Source: Charina bottae
Lineage: Eukaryota; Chordata; Lepidosauria; Squamata; Charinaidae
Reading direction: 5' to 3'
NCBI GenBank assembly: GCA_023362775.1
Contig: JALMGJ010000004.1
Location: 79,536,798 to 79,600,797, forward strand
Length of the DNA stretch: 64,000 nt
Positions 44,641 to 55,275 of the stretch are shown piece after piece. Positions within the stretch are counted from its first letter, which is position 1. Every line of letters starts with the position of its first letter. The notes under the pieces were generated by a model. The model was not told the origin of the DNA and made no database searches. It was given only the letters and a program-made list of their open reading frames with translations. A program made the position numbers and the translations under genes.

Positions 44641-45540
44641 GGCAAGATGTTGCTTGATATAATGCAGTGTTGCATCATGTAGGGCTCTAAAGAGAACAAC
44701 TAGTATTAGAATTTGGCCCAGAAGCTTATTGGTAGCTAATGTAGCAACTTTACAATAAGTGTTATTCGAGACCAGGGTTTCTCAACCAGGGTTCTGTAGA
44801 ACCCTAGGGTTTCTTGAGAGATCACTAGGGTTCCCTGGGAGATCACAATTTATTTAAAAAAATATTTCAAATCCAGGCAACTTGACATTAAAGAGGTAAG
44901 TTTCATTCTTTATTTTTAGTTTAAGAACACTGTTCACACATACTGTATAAGCAGGCCTACACATGAAACGAATATAATCATTTTGTAACTTCTGGCCTAT
45001 ATTTGAGCCTGAATGTGCAGGGGTTCCCCGAGGCCTGCAGAATCTTTCAAGGGTTCATCCATGGTCAAAAAGTTGAGAAAGGCTGCTCTAGACTGAGGAT
45101 GTTGTCCCAGCAGTATCGTTCTACTGTATTTTGAATCAATTGCAATTTCTGGTTATCTCCAAAGACAGCTCCAGGTAGAGCATGTAACAGTAATCCAACC
45201 AAGTAGCAATTAAATCAAGGCATCCTGGTAGGGGCACAATTGGCATACTAGTCATAGCCAGACTAAAGCTCTTGCGCCATGGCTTTTATATGATGTTTTA
45301 ACAGGGACTGTGATTTCAGGCAGACTCCCAAGTCATGAACCATCTCCTTGTGTGGGGTGTGTATGTGAGAAAGAAGCTGTCCAGGATTGGTGTTAATATG
45401 GAATCCCATATTTATCCAGTTTTCCACATTATACCTCCCTCTTTCTATCAGGTCTCTATTTTGAGCTCCTACTGCCTCAGTCTTGGAAAGCCACAATGGC
45501 CTACTACTCCCTGTCTTCCCTGATCAGTTCCAGTTGACCA
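44641..45540 (-). mobile_element. CR1-group LINE fragment, split by a MITE
   Basis: The minus-strand similarity to the 25067-27010 CR1 is clear on both sides of the MITE at 44773-45085 (CATGTAGGGCTCTAAA near 44677). The open piece 45263-45496 reads HDLGVCLKSQSLLKHHIKAM, the CR1 NLGVLLDSQLLLEHQI region. It is old and non-coding. Confidence 0.75.
44773..45085. mobile_element. hAT MITE, CAGGGTTTCTCAACC family
   Basis: The termini are CAGGGTTTCTCAACC and AGTTGAGAAAGGCTG (inverted). The flanking 8-mers TTCGAGAC (44765-44772) and CTCTAGAC (45086-45093) match at 6 of 8. The interior contains GGGTTCCCTGGGAGATC-type sequence seen in widespread amniote hAT families. Confidence 0.82.
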
Positions 45541-45717
45541 TTCATCTCACCAGTCTCAGTTTCCATGTGCAAGCACTTCTGCTGGTATAACCTGGTATTC
45601 AGTATACTATAAACCCATTAACCCTACCTACCCCTCAGCTCCCTCACAATCACTTTCAGTCTAAACTTACCCTTGTTACCAGCCACCTGCATTCTATCAT
45701 ATTCTATTCTTTTCTGA

Positions 45718-46660
45718 ATGAAAAGTAATGCCTCCACCTCCATAATTTTAGTTTACATAGATATTTTAAGTGAAACAGGAAAATAATCTTTGAAATGAGC
45801 TTTTTTGTTACTTGTATTTACTTGTCACACAATTATCACCATTCACTGTACATCTATGCCAAAGATAGACAAGCGGCTTAAAGCTGTCATGAAAGCTCCA
45901 CATTTTGTCTCTTCATCCAGGTCTTGATAGTCCTTTCCACTACCATTTGAGTCAAGCAAAATGGAATATCCACAAAGGTATTCCTTAAATTTTGGAAATT
46001 ACATGGTAGCATGTCTGGACTGTAAGGCAGGTGGGGTAAGACAGTGAGATCCCACTTCACAATTGCCCCTGTGAGGCCTAAGGTTGTCATGTTGCAGCAA
46101 AATTTCCTTTTTGTGGTTCCAAACAAACTCTGTTAATTGTGTTTCAAAGTTTTGAGTGTTGCAGAGAGTTGATAGTGGTTCTAGGTTCAAGGAAATCCAT
46201 GCAAATAGTATCAACTGAGTCTATTGGAGTCCATTGGAGTTGGGCGGCTATAACAAATTTGAATTAAATAAATAAATCTTTGCCCACAAAAAAATGTAAC
46301 CATTAATTTTCCTACCAAAGCCTGGGTTTTATATTTTTTCTTCCCACAGGTGAAGGTTGTGATGATAATCCATAGACTGATGCTTCATTCTGGGTCATAA
46401 TAAAGAGCCATGTTTCATCAGCTGTCAGAATGCTATGATGAAATTCCTCACCTTCATTCTCATGGGATGACAACAATTGCTAGCAAATTCTAATTCATGA
46501 AGCTTTCATCTCTGCTGTCAGCATGCAAGGGACCCACTTTATATGAACCTTCCAATATTAAAGAACCTCAGTAATGGGACCCTTGTGTTTCTGTGAAATG
46601 CCAAGCTTGACAGCAATTTACCTTTGCATGTTAATCAATTGTCCTTAATTATCAACTCTT
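45718..46660 (-). pseudogene. Mariner transposase pseudogene (DD34D group)
   Basis: Decayed minus-strand frames follow mariner transposase: EIAVKLGISQKHKGPIT near 46600, IKWVPCMLTAEMKA, ILTADETW near 46420 (first catalytic D), LLQHDNLRPH near 46080 (second D) and VLPHLPYSPDMLPCNFQNL near 46030. The third catalytic position reads N (PCNF) where the family has D. Stops and shifts abound. The left end shows AAAAGTAATGCCTCC, a mariner-type terminus. A short CR1-like tail scrap has landed inside at about 46205-46277. Confidence 0.85.
46205..46277 (+). mobile_element. CR1/SINE tail scrap inside the mariner
   Basis: The TTGGGCGGCTATAACAAATT block followed by AATAAATAAATA interrupts the mariner reading frame. 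Confidence 0.6.
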
Positions 46661-46671
46661 CTCATATGAAA

Positions 46672-47007
46672 ATTTGCTATCAGAGTATCAGAGATTAGTA
46701 TTCAGAGACCAATAAATGATGTCAGTCATTGTAGTAACTTAGTTGCAATTGTATTAGTTACTGACATAAACAGATACTATTTACAGTTTTATTCCAGATC
46801 CCTGGAAATGTTACAAATCCACATACCAGGTAGTAGAAACAAACAGGAAGCAGAAGCAAGTAGCAACCAGGGCAAGGCAGGCAGACAGGTGCTTTTATAC
46901 TCTTCAGCCTGGATCACATGCTGCCTGACTTTTTTAAAGTTTGCAGGTGTTTACCCAATAAGGCTTTATTGCTGAGACTTAATCCACAAAAGAATAATAC
47001 ACCAACA
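46672..47007 (-). repeat. 3' LTR of a Ty1/copia element
   Basis: Read on the minus strand it starts TGTTGGTGTATTATTC (right edge 47007) and follows the solo LTR of 12350 closely. Its last 25 or so bases are missing at the mariner junction. A purine tract AAGAGGAG lies immediately upstream (minus sense), the expected polypurine tract. Confidence 0.88.
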
Positions 47008-47312
47008 CTCCTCTTATTATGCTAGAGGTGTAAGTCGCAACCCAATTTTTTCAGTTAACTCCTTGTGTTTTACTGCAGCAAGGGGCTTTGTTAGAAAATC
47101 AGCAATCATGTCTTTTGAGTCACAATACTTTAACATGATTTCACCTTTGGCTATGAAATCCTTGACATGATAGGATCGTATGTCAATATGCTTAGTTCTG
47201 ATCCTACAACCCTCAGACTGAGCCATATGAATACAAGCTTGATTATCTTAAAAAACAGTTATAGGCTGGTGCAATTCCATGCCTATATCTTTTAATAATT
47301 GTTTAAACCATA
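47008..47312 (-). pseudogene. Ty1/copia RNase H C-terminal half
   Basis: Minus-strand coding resumes after the Tc1 insertion with WFKQLLKDIGMELHQPITVF, one stop in place of a likely glutamate, then DNQACIHMAQSEGCRIRTKH, IDIRSYHVKDFIAKGEI and DMIADFLTKPL. This is the standard copia RNase H ending, 10 bases before the LTR. The other half lies at 54469-55275. Confidence 0.9.
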
Positions 47313-47314
47313 TA

Positions 47315-47432
47315 CAGTTGCAATCAAAATTATTCAACCCCCATTGCAAATCAGGTTTATTGTCAAAATTTACAGAATTTCAGCTGTTTGCAATGAATAA
47401 ATCAAACAAAAGCAATTGAAATAGCTCAACGT
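47315..47432 (+). repeat. Left terminal inverted repeat of the Tc1 element
   Basis: It starts CAGTTGCAATCAAAATTATT and contains CCCCCATTGCAAATCAGG. Similarity to the inverted right copy ends at GCTCAAC (47432). Confidence 0.92.
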
Positions 47433-47505
47433 TCTCTTAGCCATTTCAACCCCAAAACTATAGGCTGGTTAGATATTGGTGCTACAATAAACCTTAAGGT
47501 CTCTT

Positions 47506-50500
47506 TTTTTTTGAAGTTTTATTAGATTTTTAAATATACAAAGTTAAAATCTGAAAATGAAACAGAAATAGAAATACAAATTAAAAAGAAAAGAAAAGTG
47601 CAGTAAAGAAAAAGAAGAAAAAAAAGAAAAAGAAAAAGACAAACATAGAAATTAGATAACCTCCGATCCATCTATGGTCATAAGAATAAAATAGATAATT
47701 TGTTCTTACATGCTGGCTATTCATATAACATTCATATATTTTTCTTGTCTATTATATGCTATTTATATATAATCTAATCATCAAAACCCCAAGCAAGCTT
47801 TACTCCTCCTGCTTTTTGCAAATAGTCCATCAAAGGTTTCCACTCTTTAAGAAAGTAATGATTTGAATTGTCTTTTAATAAGCAAGTCAGTTTGTCGTTT
47901 TCTGCCATCTCTAATAATTTCAACATCCAATCCTGTATTTTTGGTACACTTTGATTTTTCCAGTTTTGTGCATATAAAAGTCTTGCTGCTGTAATCATGT
48001 ATGGTATTATTCTAAAAAAATGTTTTTCTATTTGTACATCCCAAATTCCAAGTAAAAAGAATTCTGGTTTAAATGGTATTCGTATCTGTAGTATATTTTG
48101 CATCAATGAATGTATCTCAGTCCAAAATTCCTTTGCAATTTTACATGTCCACCACATATGGTAAAAAGACCCTTCTTGTTTTGTACATTTCCAGCATAGG
48201 TTAGAAATGTTCCCATACATTTTTGAAAGTTTTTGTGGGGTCATTTACCATCGATGCATCATCTTGTAAAAGTTTTCTTTTAAGTTGTAACATAAGGTAA
48301 ATTTTAATCCTTTAGTCCACATGTCTTCCCATTGTTGAAGTTGTATATTGTGGTCGATATTTTTCGCCCATTGAATCATACAGTCTTTAACTTGTCCCTC
48401 CACCATTTCTCCTTTTAACAATAATTTATACATTTTAGCAATTAAATGTTCATCATTTTCACATAGTTGTATTTCAAATTCTGATTTAGTTTGTTCAAAT
48501 TCCAATTTTTTTTGTCTAATTTAAATTTCTCTATAAGTTGTATATAGGAAAGCCATTGAAAAGTATATCCTTCTTGAGCAAGTTCTTCTTTTGATTTTAT
48601 CACATAATGTCCTTGTTCTTTTCTTATAAGATCCTTATATGTCAACCATTTATCTTTATTTCTTACTTCTGTTCTATAGAAAGCTTCTTGCGTAGAAATC
48701 CATAAAGGTCTCTTGTAACATAAAATTGGTTTATATTTATTCCAAATTCTCAACAAAGATCTTCTAATATAATGATTTTTAAAATCCACATTAATTTTAG
48801 CCTTATCATACCACAAATATCCATGCCATCCGAATCTCAATTCATGTCCTTCCAGATTTAATAATTTTTCATTTCTCAGAACAATCCATTCCTTAAGCCA
48901 TACCAAACCACAAGCTGCATGATATAATTTCAAATTCGGGAGTCCTAGACCACCTCTCTCTTTTGAATCTTGCAAGACTTTATATTTTATTCTTGGTTTT
49001 TTCCCTTGCCAAATGAACTTAGAAATGTCTTTCTGCCACTGTTTAAATGGTTCCTCTGATGTCAATATGGGTATTGTTTGAAAAAGATATAAAATTCTTG
49101 GTAATATATTCATTTTAATCGCTGATATTCTCCCCAATAATGATAGTTGTAGTTTTCCCCAACGATCTAAATCTTTTTTAATATCAATCCAAAGTGGGGC
49201 ATAGTTATTTTGAAATAATTTAACATTCTTCGATGTTAAATAAACTCCCAAGTATTTTACTTTTTTCTCCAAGGAATATCCTGTAATTTCTCTCAATTTT
49301 TCTTGATGATAGTTCATATTCTTGGTCAAAACTTTTGTTTTCTGTAAGTTGACTTTGAACCCTGCTAACGACCCATAGTCCTTCAATTTCTGCATCAGTA
49401 ATTCAATTCCATCCAATGGATTCTCTAAGGTAATAACTAGGTCGTCAGCAAAGGCTCTTAATTTGTAAACTTCCTTTTTAACTCTAATGCCATGAATACC
49501 ATAATCTTGTCTAATATCTCTAAGTAAAACTTCTAAAACCAGTATGAACAAGAGCGGAGATAACGGACAGCCTTGTCTTGTACCTTTTTGTATTTCACAA
49601 GGTTTACTAAATTCTCCATTAACAATTATTTTTGCAAATTGAGGTGTATAGATTGATTTAATCCACTTAATAAAATTCCCACCAAAATTCATAATCTCCA
49701 ATACTTTAAACATAAAAGGCCAATTTAAATTATCAAATGCTTTTTCCGCATCTATAAATATCAAGGCAGCTTGCTTTTCATTATGTTGTTCTAAATACTC
49801 TAATACATGCAAAACATTTCTAATATTATCTTTAATTTGTCTTTTGGGTAGAAAACCTGCTTGATCTTGATGAATAAAATTTCCAAGAGTATTTTTCAAT
49901 CTTTCCGCCAAAACTGTCGTAAATATCTTGTAATCGTTATTCAATAATGATATTGGTCTATAGTTCTTTGTTGAATTCAAATTTAGTTGTTCTTTCGGAA
50001 TCAAAGTAATATGAGCCTCTTTCCATGTTTCTGGCATAATTCCTGTTTCCAAAATTGAATTTATAGTTTTTTGAAGAGGAATGCTCAATTCATCTTCAAA
50101 GTGTTTGTAGTAGGCTGCCGATAGTCCATCCGGTCCTGGCGCTTTTCCACTTTTAATTTTCTTAAAAGCCATTGTCATTTCTTCTTTTGTTATAGGATTA
50201 TTAAGTAATGTTCTTTGTTCGTCATTTAAAGCAGTTAGTCTTTGCTTACTCATATATTCATCAATTTCATCTATTTGAACATCCTGTTTTTTGTACAATG
50301 CTGTATAATAAGAATGAAATGCTTCTTGTATCTCCACATTGTTTACTAGAGTTTTCCCTTTATGTTGTATATTAGAGATTATATTTTTTTGTCTTTGTTT
50401 TCTTAACTTATAGGCTAACCATCTTCCTGGTTTATTTGCAAATTCAAAATATTTCTGTTTTGTAAATTTCATTTGAGTTTCTATTTCCTGTACCAAAATC

Positions 50501-51575
50501 ATTGATATTTGTTTTTGTAGAAATTTAATTTGAGTTATCAATGTATTATCCATCGGTTTGTTCCTCAGACATTTCTCTTTATTTTTAATTTCATCCAAAA
50601 TCAGTTGAATTTTTTCTCATTTCTTTTTCCTCATTTGGGCATTATATTGAATGAAATAGCCCCTCATATAAGCTTTACTTGCATCCCAAACTACTTGTGT
50701 ACTAATGTCCTTATTTGAATTCAGTAGAAAGTATTCTCTTAGTCTTTTCTTACATGTACAACAACATCTTCTTTCCGGAAAATTGACTAATTTAACCTCC
50801 ATCGAAATACATTCCTTTTTCCTTTAATAGTTAGTAAAACAGGGTTGTGATCTGATAGAGTTTTAGGTAGTATTTCAACCTTATTAACATCCATCATTAA
50901 AGTTTTAGAAATCAAAAACACATCTATTCTAGAAAATGATTTATATCTCTCTGAATAATATGTATATTCTTTAGAGTTTCCATTTATAAGTCTCCAAATA
51001 TCTTGTAAATCCAACATATCTTTTAAATCAACAAAAGTTTGGGGTAGTTTTCCCTGTGTAGGTTTCACATTTTTTTGCGAATGTCTATCTTCCATTGGGA
51101 GAATCACCCCATTCCAATCCCCCATAAAACACCAGTTCTCGTATGATAAATCCAAAAGTTTGTCCATTAAGTTCTTATAAAATAGTCATTTATCAAAATT
51201 TGGGGCATAGATCCCAACCATCAATGTTTTAATCCCTTGTATATTTACTTCCACTGCAATATATCTTCCTTCGTCATCAGTCAATATTAACTTTGGATTA
51301 AGTTTTTGTTGTATATACAATACTACCCCCTTAGTTTTTTTTAATCCAGCTGAAATAAATTCTTCTCGTTGTTTTTGAATCAAATACTTTATGTCCTTTT
51401 TACAAATATGAGTCTCTTGTAAGCAAATTACATCCAATCTCATTTTTTTCAAAAAATGAAAAATTTTCTTTCTCTTTTGGGGGGAATTCGCCCCATTGAT
51501 ATTCCATGTTAGATATTTAAAGTCCATGGTATTTGGGTATTTAAAAGTTCTTTTTTAAATCCACTCCGGAAGCTC
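47506..51575 (-). mobile_element. 5'-truncated L1 LINE with perfect target duplication
   Basis: The minus-strand element is bounded by CCTTAAGGTCTCTT on both sides (47492-47505 and 51576-51589). Its 3' end (left) has AATAAAACTTC followed by a poly-A run. The 5' end lies about 48 bp upstream of the ORF2 start, so ORF1 is absent. It inserted in the protease gene of the sushi-type element. The perfect duplication marks it as the youngest layer of the nest. Confidence 0.95.
47774..51527 (-). pseudogene. L1 ORF2 (endonuclease, reverse transcriptase, Cys-rich end)
   Basis: The frame opens at ATG 51527 with MDFKYLTWNINGANSPQKRK and LQETHI (endonuclease). It meets one TGA at 51186-51188, then gives FMGDWNGVILPMEDR and LSDHNPVLLTIKG. 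A frameshift near 50750-50790 and a TGA at about 50617 follow. The 718-codon piece 50598-48442 is the RT: KAPGPDGLSAAYYKHF, YRPISLLNNDYKIF, GTRQGCPLSPLLFILVLEVL and the catalytic RAFADDLVITLEN. Another shift near 48480-48500 and a TAA at 48245-48247 precede the C-terminal C-x2-C-x8-H-x4-C knuckle (LCWKC...HMWWTC). There are at least three nonsense codons and two frameshifts: inactive but recent-looking. Confidence 0.95.
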
Positions 51576-51848
51576 CCTTAAGGTCTCTTGATGTGTCCCA
51601 ATAGTCATTTTTATGGCTTCTGTGTAATGTTCTACTGGGCCCCCTTTCATATCAGACCCATCAAATTTGCAGAATATTATCGGCACCTTGAGTTTATACA
51701 GTTTCAGTCTCAGTCCAGTCACTATAGCTGGATGAATTAAGCACCTAGAGCACCCCGAGTCCAACATAGCTAATAAACTAGCTTGCTCCCTCCCATCCAA
51801 AGTCTCGATTTTTACCTTTACTTGCGTGGTGGGACAAACACCACTCAC
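51576..51848 (-). pseudogene. Sushi-type protease fragment
   Basis: The minus-strand frame has SLLAMLDSGCSRCLIHPA (aspartic protease D-S-G) and VPIIFCKFDGSDMKGGPVEH, then YTEAIKMTIGTHQETLR, where the L1 target site lies. The block after the L1 (47491-47433) completes the domain. It parallels the intact chromovirus protease residue for residue in these blocks. Confidence 0.88.
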
Positions 51849-51895
51849 CAGTGGGTCTGCATGCCTATCTGCAAATGCCTGTCCTCCGGCGCGTC

Positions 51896-53317
51896 TCAGG
51901 ACAGGCAGTTGGAATTTCCTGCTGGCAAAAGTTCTTCATCTGTAGAAATGGTTTCTCCGTCAAATAATTCCATTTTGCTTGGCTCCTCAATGGCTATGGC
52001 GGCCCCTTTTCTCTCTGGCTGGGGTGGTTTAACTCCTTTGGTCTTAGGTTTCTTCTTCATGATGTAGGTAGTTTGAGGGCAATTGCTAATGCGATGACCC
52101 TCTTTGCCACATTTAAAACATAGTCCTCTTTTAGCTCGAAGTTCTTTTTCCTCTTCCCACGCTTTCTGATTAGTCGGCTTTTTAGGTGGTGGGGCAGCCC
52201 CCACAACACTTTTGGTTAGTATCTGGAACTGTTTATATGACCTGATGCGTAGTCTAGTGTTTTCTGCTTTTCCACCTTATTGAATCAACTCATCTAAAGT
52301 TTCCGTATCCCCTCTGCCTGCTGCCATTTCCAGAATTTCCAGCTTCAACCCCATCTGGAAATATTTGATTTGGAAAGTTTCTGGCCAGTCAGGCAATTGA
52401 CTTATAAGTTTTTAAAATTCCATGGCATATTCTGCCACTGTACGATTCCCTTGTCTTAAATGCTGCAACTCAACTCGAGCAGACATCTTTGACAAGGTAT
52501 CTTCAAATCTCTTTCACAATGCCATCATAAAAGAGTTGAATGTTAATAGTTCTTTGGAATTTGTATCATTCATTGCTACCAACCAATTGTCTGCCTCTCC
52601 TTCCAAGAAACTCAACACGTACCCCACTTTAGCATCCTCATTGGCAAAGGATTCCTCAAACTCTTCCACGAACCCTCTCACATAGGTCATGAAGCAGGCT
52701 AGTTTTTCTGGATCATCATCAAAACAGATCTTTAATTTATTAACAGTCATAGATTTAGCTGAAATAGAGGGGGTTCTCACCTTAGGAGGCACGCTTGGAG
52801 CTGGCAGGCTGAAGCACTTCTCAGGTTCGGATGCTTCTTCTTCTTCATTTCCCTTCAAAACATCACTTCATTATCGGGCTGGCCGCTCTTTGGCCAGCTT
52901 TTTCCCCTTCTTGGTTCTGCAAGATTTGTTGCAGGGTCTTGTTCATCATGGCCATCTGTTGACTGATGGTTTCCAATTTGAAATCCATTTGGGACGTCTT
53001 TGCCTCTAAGGAAGCCACACTTTGCGATTGGGTTACACTTGTTTTGGTAGAGTGCTTGCCAATTTCAGACTGCCTCCGATCCCCATGGACCACTCTGTTC
53101 ATGTTTTCGGAGTTCGCATCACTGGGATCTCAGTGGCCTCACCAATGCCCTCCACATTTCCCATCTTGGTTTTCTTTTTCCGGTCACGTTTTACTTCAAA
53201 TGCAACCAATTTTTCTTCCTTTGGGACTACTCCACTGCCCCTGCAAGTACCTGGCTGCTTGGTCTCCTCTGCCTGCGGTTGTTCAGCAGAGTCTTCCATC
53301 TTATTAGTTTCTGACAT
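51896..53317 (-). pseudogene. Sushi-type Gag pseudogene
   Basis: The pieces run right to left. A start-like MSETNKMEDSAEQP (about 53317) is followed by a coiled-coil segment SLEAKTSQMDFKLETISQQM (about 53010). The gag domain carries LKICFDDDPEKLACFMTYVR and SFLEGEADNWLVAMND (52750-52560). The zinc knuckle is CFKCGKEGHRISNC (about 52110). At least two frame changes and stops separate them. The order and spacing match the intact Gag at 38577-39965. Confidence 0.88.
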
Positions 53318-53428
53318 GCAAATAGTCAGTAGATAGGTGGTAGGTGGTCGATTCTCAATGGTAAAGCTCTCTGTGGGTTCAGTAGTAGCCTCATGAAAAA
53401 CCAACATACAAGTTCATTCGGATCTTTC

Positions 53429-53778
53429 TGTAATGACCCTGACTTCAATGCCCAAATAAACACTTCTCCATGCACTTAATTGAAATGCAGAATGAGCTTT
53501 ATTAAGGATACATGTAAACCAAAGCACTCCCAAAGATCTGAATGATGGTTTCCCGCCAAACGCACCAACTTAACTCTCCCCCCTGTGTGCCAATTCCTTT
53601 GCACCCATGATGTCAATGTCCATTACTTTCACACTCCATACTTGGCCCCCTCCAACTCTTGCAGGTGGATGACCTTGATGAGGCATTCCACTGTCTCCGA
53701 TGTTAGACACAGCTCTGCGCCTGGAATGTCTCCCCCCTCCCCACATTCCACATTCTAATGCTACTAAAGCTAATGGCA
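53429..53778 (-). repeat. 5' LTR of the sushi-type element
   Basis: In minus sense it runs from TGCCATTAGC (53778) to GGTCATTACA (53429). AATAAA lies near 53500. Next to it (53414-53427) is a self-priming site: its plus-strand text TCATTCGGATCTTT is the complement, at 13 of 14 positions, of AAAGATCTGAATGA at 53532-53545 inside the LTR. That supports the LTR end and the sushi assignment. The right edge is less certain. Confidence 0.72.
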
Positions 53779-53780
53779 GG

Positions 53781-54177
53781 ATTCACATTTGAACCCTGAA
53801 ATGGTGGTGGCTTAGTGGTGCTCTGGGGCTGCTTTGCATCCTCTGGCACTGGAAACCTGCAGCATGTGGAAGACAAGATGGATTCATTGAAGTATCAGGA
53901 AATCCTGGGAGGAAATGTCATGCCATCTGTAAGGAAGCTGAAGCTTGGGCGACATTGGAACTTCCAGCAGGACAATGATCCCAAGCATACCTCAAATTCC
54001 ACTAAGGCTTGGATGCAGAAGAAGTCCTTGAAGATTCTACAGTGGCCATCACAGTCACCTGACTTGAACCCCATAGGAAATCTTTGGTGGGATTTGAAGA
54101 AGGCAGTTGCAGCACGCAAACCCAAGAATATTACTGCTCATGAGCAATGGGCTAAGATTCCTCAGGAATGCTGCTAG
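53781..54177 (+). pseudogene. Tc1 transposase, C-terminal half
   Basis: Plus-strand frame with VLWGCFASSGTGNLQHVEDK (DDE core), HWNFQQDNDPKHTSNSTKAW (second catalytic D) and WPSQSPDLNPIGNLWWDLKK. Intact Tc1 transposases have glutamate in NPIENLW as the third catalytic residue; here it is glycine, so this copy is catalytically dead even apart from losing the DNA-binding and first-D half. A frame change lies just before 53815. Confidence 0.9.
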
Positions 54178-54349
54178 AAGCTGGTGTCTGGCTCTGCATC
54201 TCATTTGCAGCAGGTCATAACAGCAGAAGGGTGCTCTACTAAGTACTGAAGATACTTGCCATGAAGGGGTTGAATAATTTTGAGACTGGAGAAGTCATTA
54301 TAAGTTGCATTTTCAGTTGAATTTGGGGAAACCACTTGAAGCATTTGTT

Positions 54350-54467
54350 GTGTTGAGCTATTTCAATTGCTTTTGTTTGATTTGTTCATTGCAAACAGCT
54401 GAAAGTCTGTAAAATTTGACAGTAAACCTGATTTGCAATGGGGGTTGAATAATTTCAATTGCAACTG
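54350..54467 (+). repeat. Right terminal inverted repeat of the Tc1 element
   Basis: It is the inverted partner of 47315-47432 with a handful of substitutions and ends TTCAATTGCAACTG. Confidence 0.92.
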
Positions 54468-54468
54468 T

Positions 54469-55275
54469 AATCTTGTTACAGATTTGTGCCACGTTATAAA
54501 ATTCTGCTTCTTCTGTAGAAAGAGCACCAAGTGTCTGTTTCTTAGAATGCCAGGCAATTGTTGAGCCAGCATACTGTATTACAGCTCCAGAAGTTGACTT
54601 ACGATCATTTAGGTCTGCTCCCCAGTCTGAATCGGCATAGGCCTGTAATTCTTCTGTCCCAGAAGCAGAAAGCCTCAGACAGTAATTCTTCATCCCTTGC
54701 AAATATCTAAATATTCTTTTCAATGCTGCTTTCCCAGTAGAAGTTGGTTTTTCTACTTGTCTGCTTAAAATTGAAACAGCATTAGAAATATCTGGGCGAG
54801 AATGATTTGCAATGTACAATAAACTTCCAATTGCAGATCTAAACCCATCTGCCTCAGATAACTCAAGTTCTCCCAACTCCTTCTGGAATTCAGGAAGCAT
54901 AGGGATTAAGACTGATTTACATTCCTGCATGTTAAACTCCTCTAGGAGTACCAATCGAAGAGAACTCCTCTAGGAGTCTCTTGATCTTATTACTTTGGCT
55001 TACCAGGAAACTACCATCTTTTTCTCTGTATATTTCCAAGCCTAAGTAATTTGTTACTATGCCAAGATTCTTTAACATAAAATTGTTCTTCATGTATGTT
55101 TCAAAATCATGTTGCAGTTTATCTGATGAAGTAAGTAAGAGTAAATCATCAACATACAAACACAAATACATAAAACTTTGTTTGTCTTTCTTAACATAAA
55201 CACATGGATCTGCTTTTCCTTTTTCAAAACCAAAACTTTGCAGTATTTCATCTAATTTTAGGTTCCAGCAGAAAT
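54469..55275 (-). pseudogene. Ty1/copia RT C-terminus and RNase H N-terminal half
   Basis: Right part (55275-54932): LDEILQSFGFEKGKADPCVY and the catalytic LCLYVDDLLLLTS box. Left part (54954-54469): SAIGSLLYIANHSRPDISNA, LQAYADSDWGADLNDRKSTS, STIAWHSKKQTLGALSTEEA, EFYNVAQICNK. A short overlap or shift lies near 54940. The RNase H gene is cut by the Tc1 insertion and continues at 47312. The 5' part of the copia element (gag, protease, integrase, 5' LTR) is absent beyond 55275. Confidence 0.92.

Larger units (their letters stand above)
47433..53778 (-). mobile_element. Truncated sushi-type Ty3/gypsy element, split by an L1
   Basis: On the minus strand it runs from an LTR (53778-53429) through gag (about 53317-51896) and protease (51848-51576). 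It is interrupted by the L1 (47506-51575) and resumes at 47491-47433 with IVAPISNQPIVLGLKWLRER, the same protease block as in the intact chromovirus. It then ends abruptly at the Tc1 left terminus. RT, RNase H, integrase and the 3' LTR are lost. It is a diverged relative of the element at 37606. Confidence 0.88.
47315..54467 (+). mobile_element. Tc1-type transposon frame carrying nested retroelements
   Basis: Inverted termini of about 118 bp start CAGTTGCAAT on both sides (47315-47432 and 54350-54467). TA duplications at 47313-47314 and 54468-54469 flank the unit. It lies in the RNase H gene of a copia element. On the right, 53781-54349 is the 3' half of a Tc1 transposase gene and its tail. 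On the left, the terminus is followed at once by retroelement pol sequence, so the 5' half of the Tc1 interior is gone. Total span is 7153 bp because of the inner elements. Confidence 0.9.
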
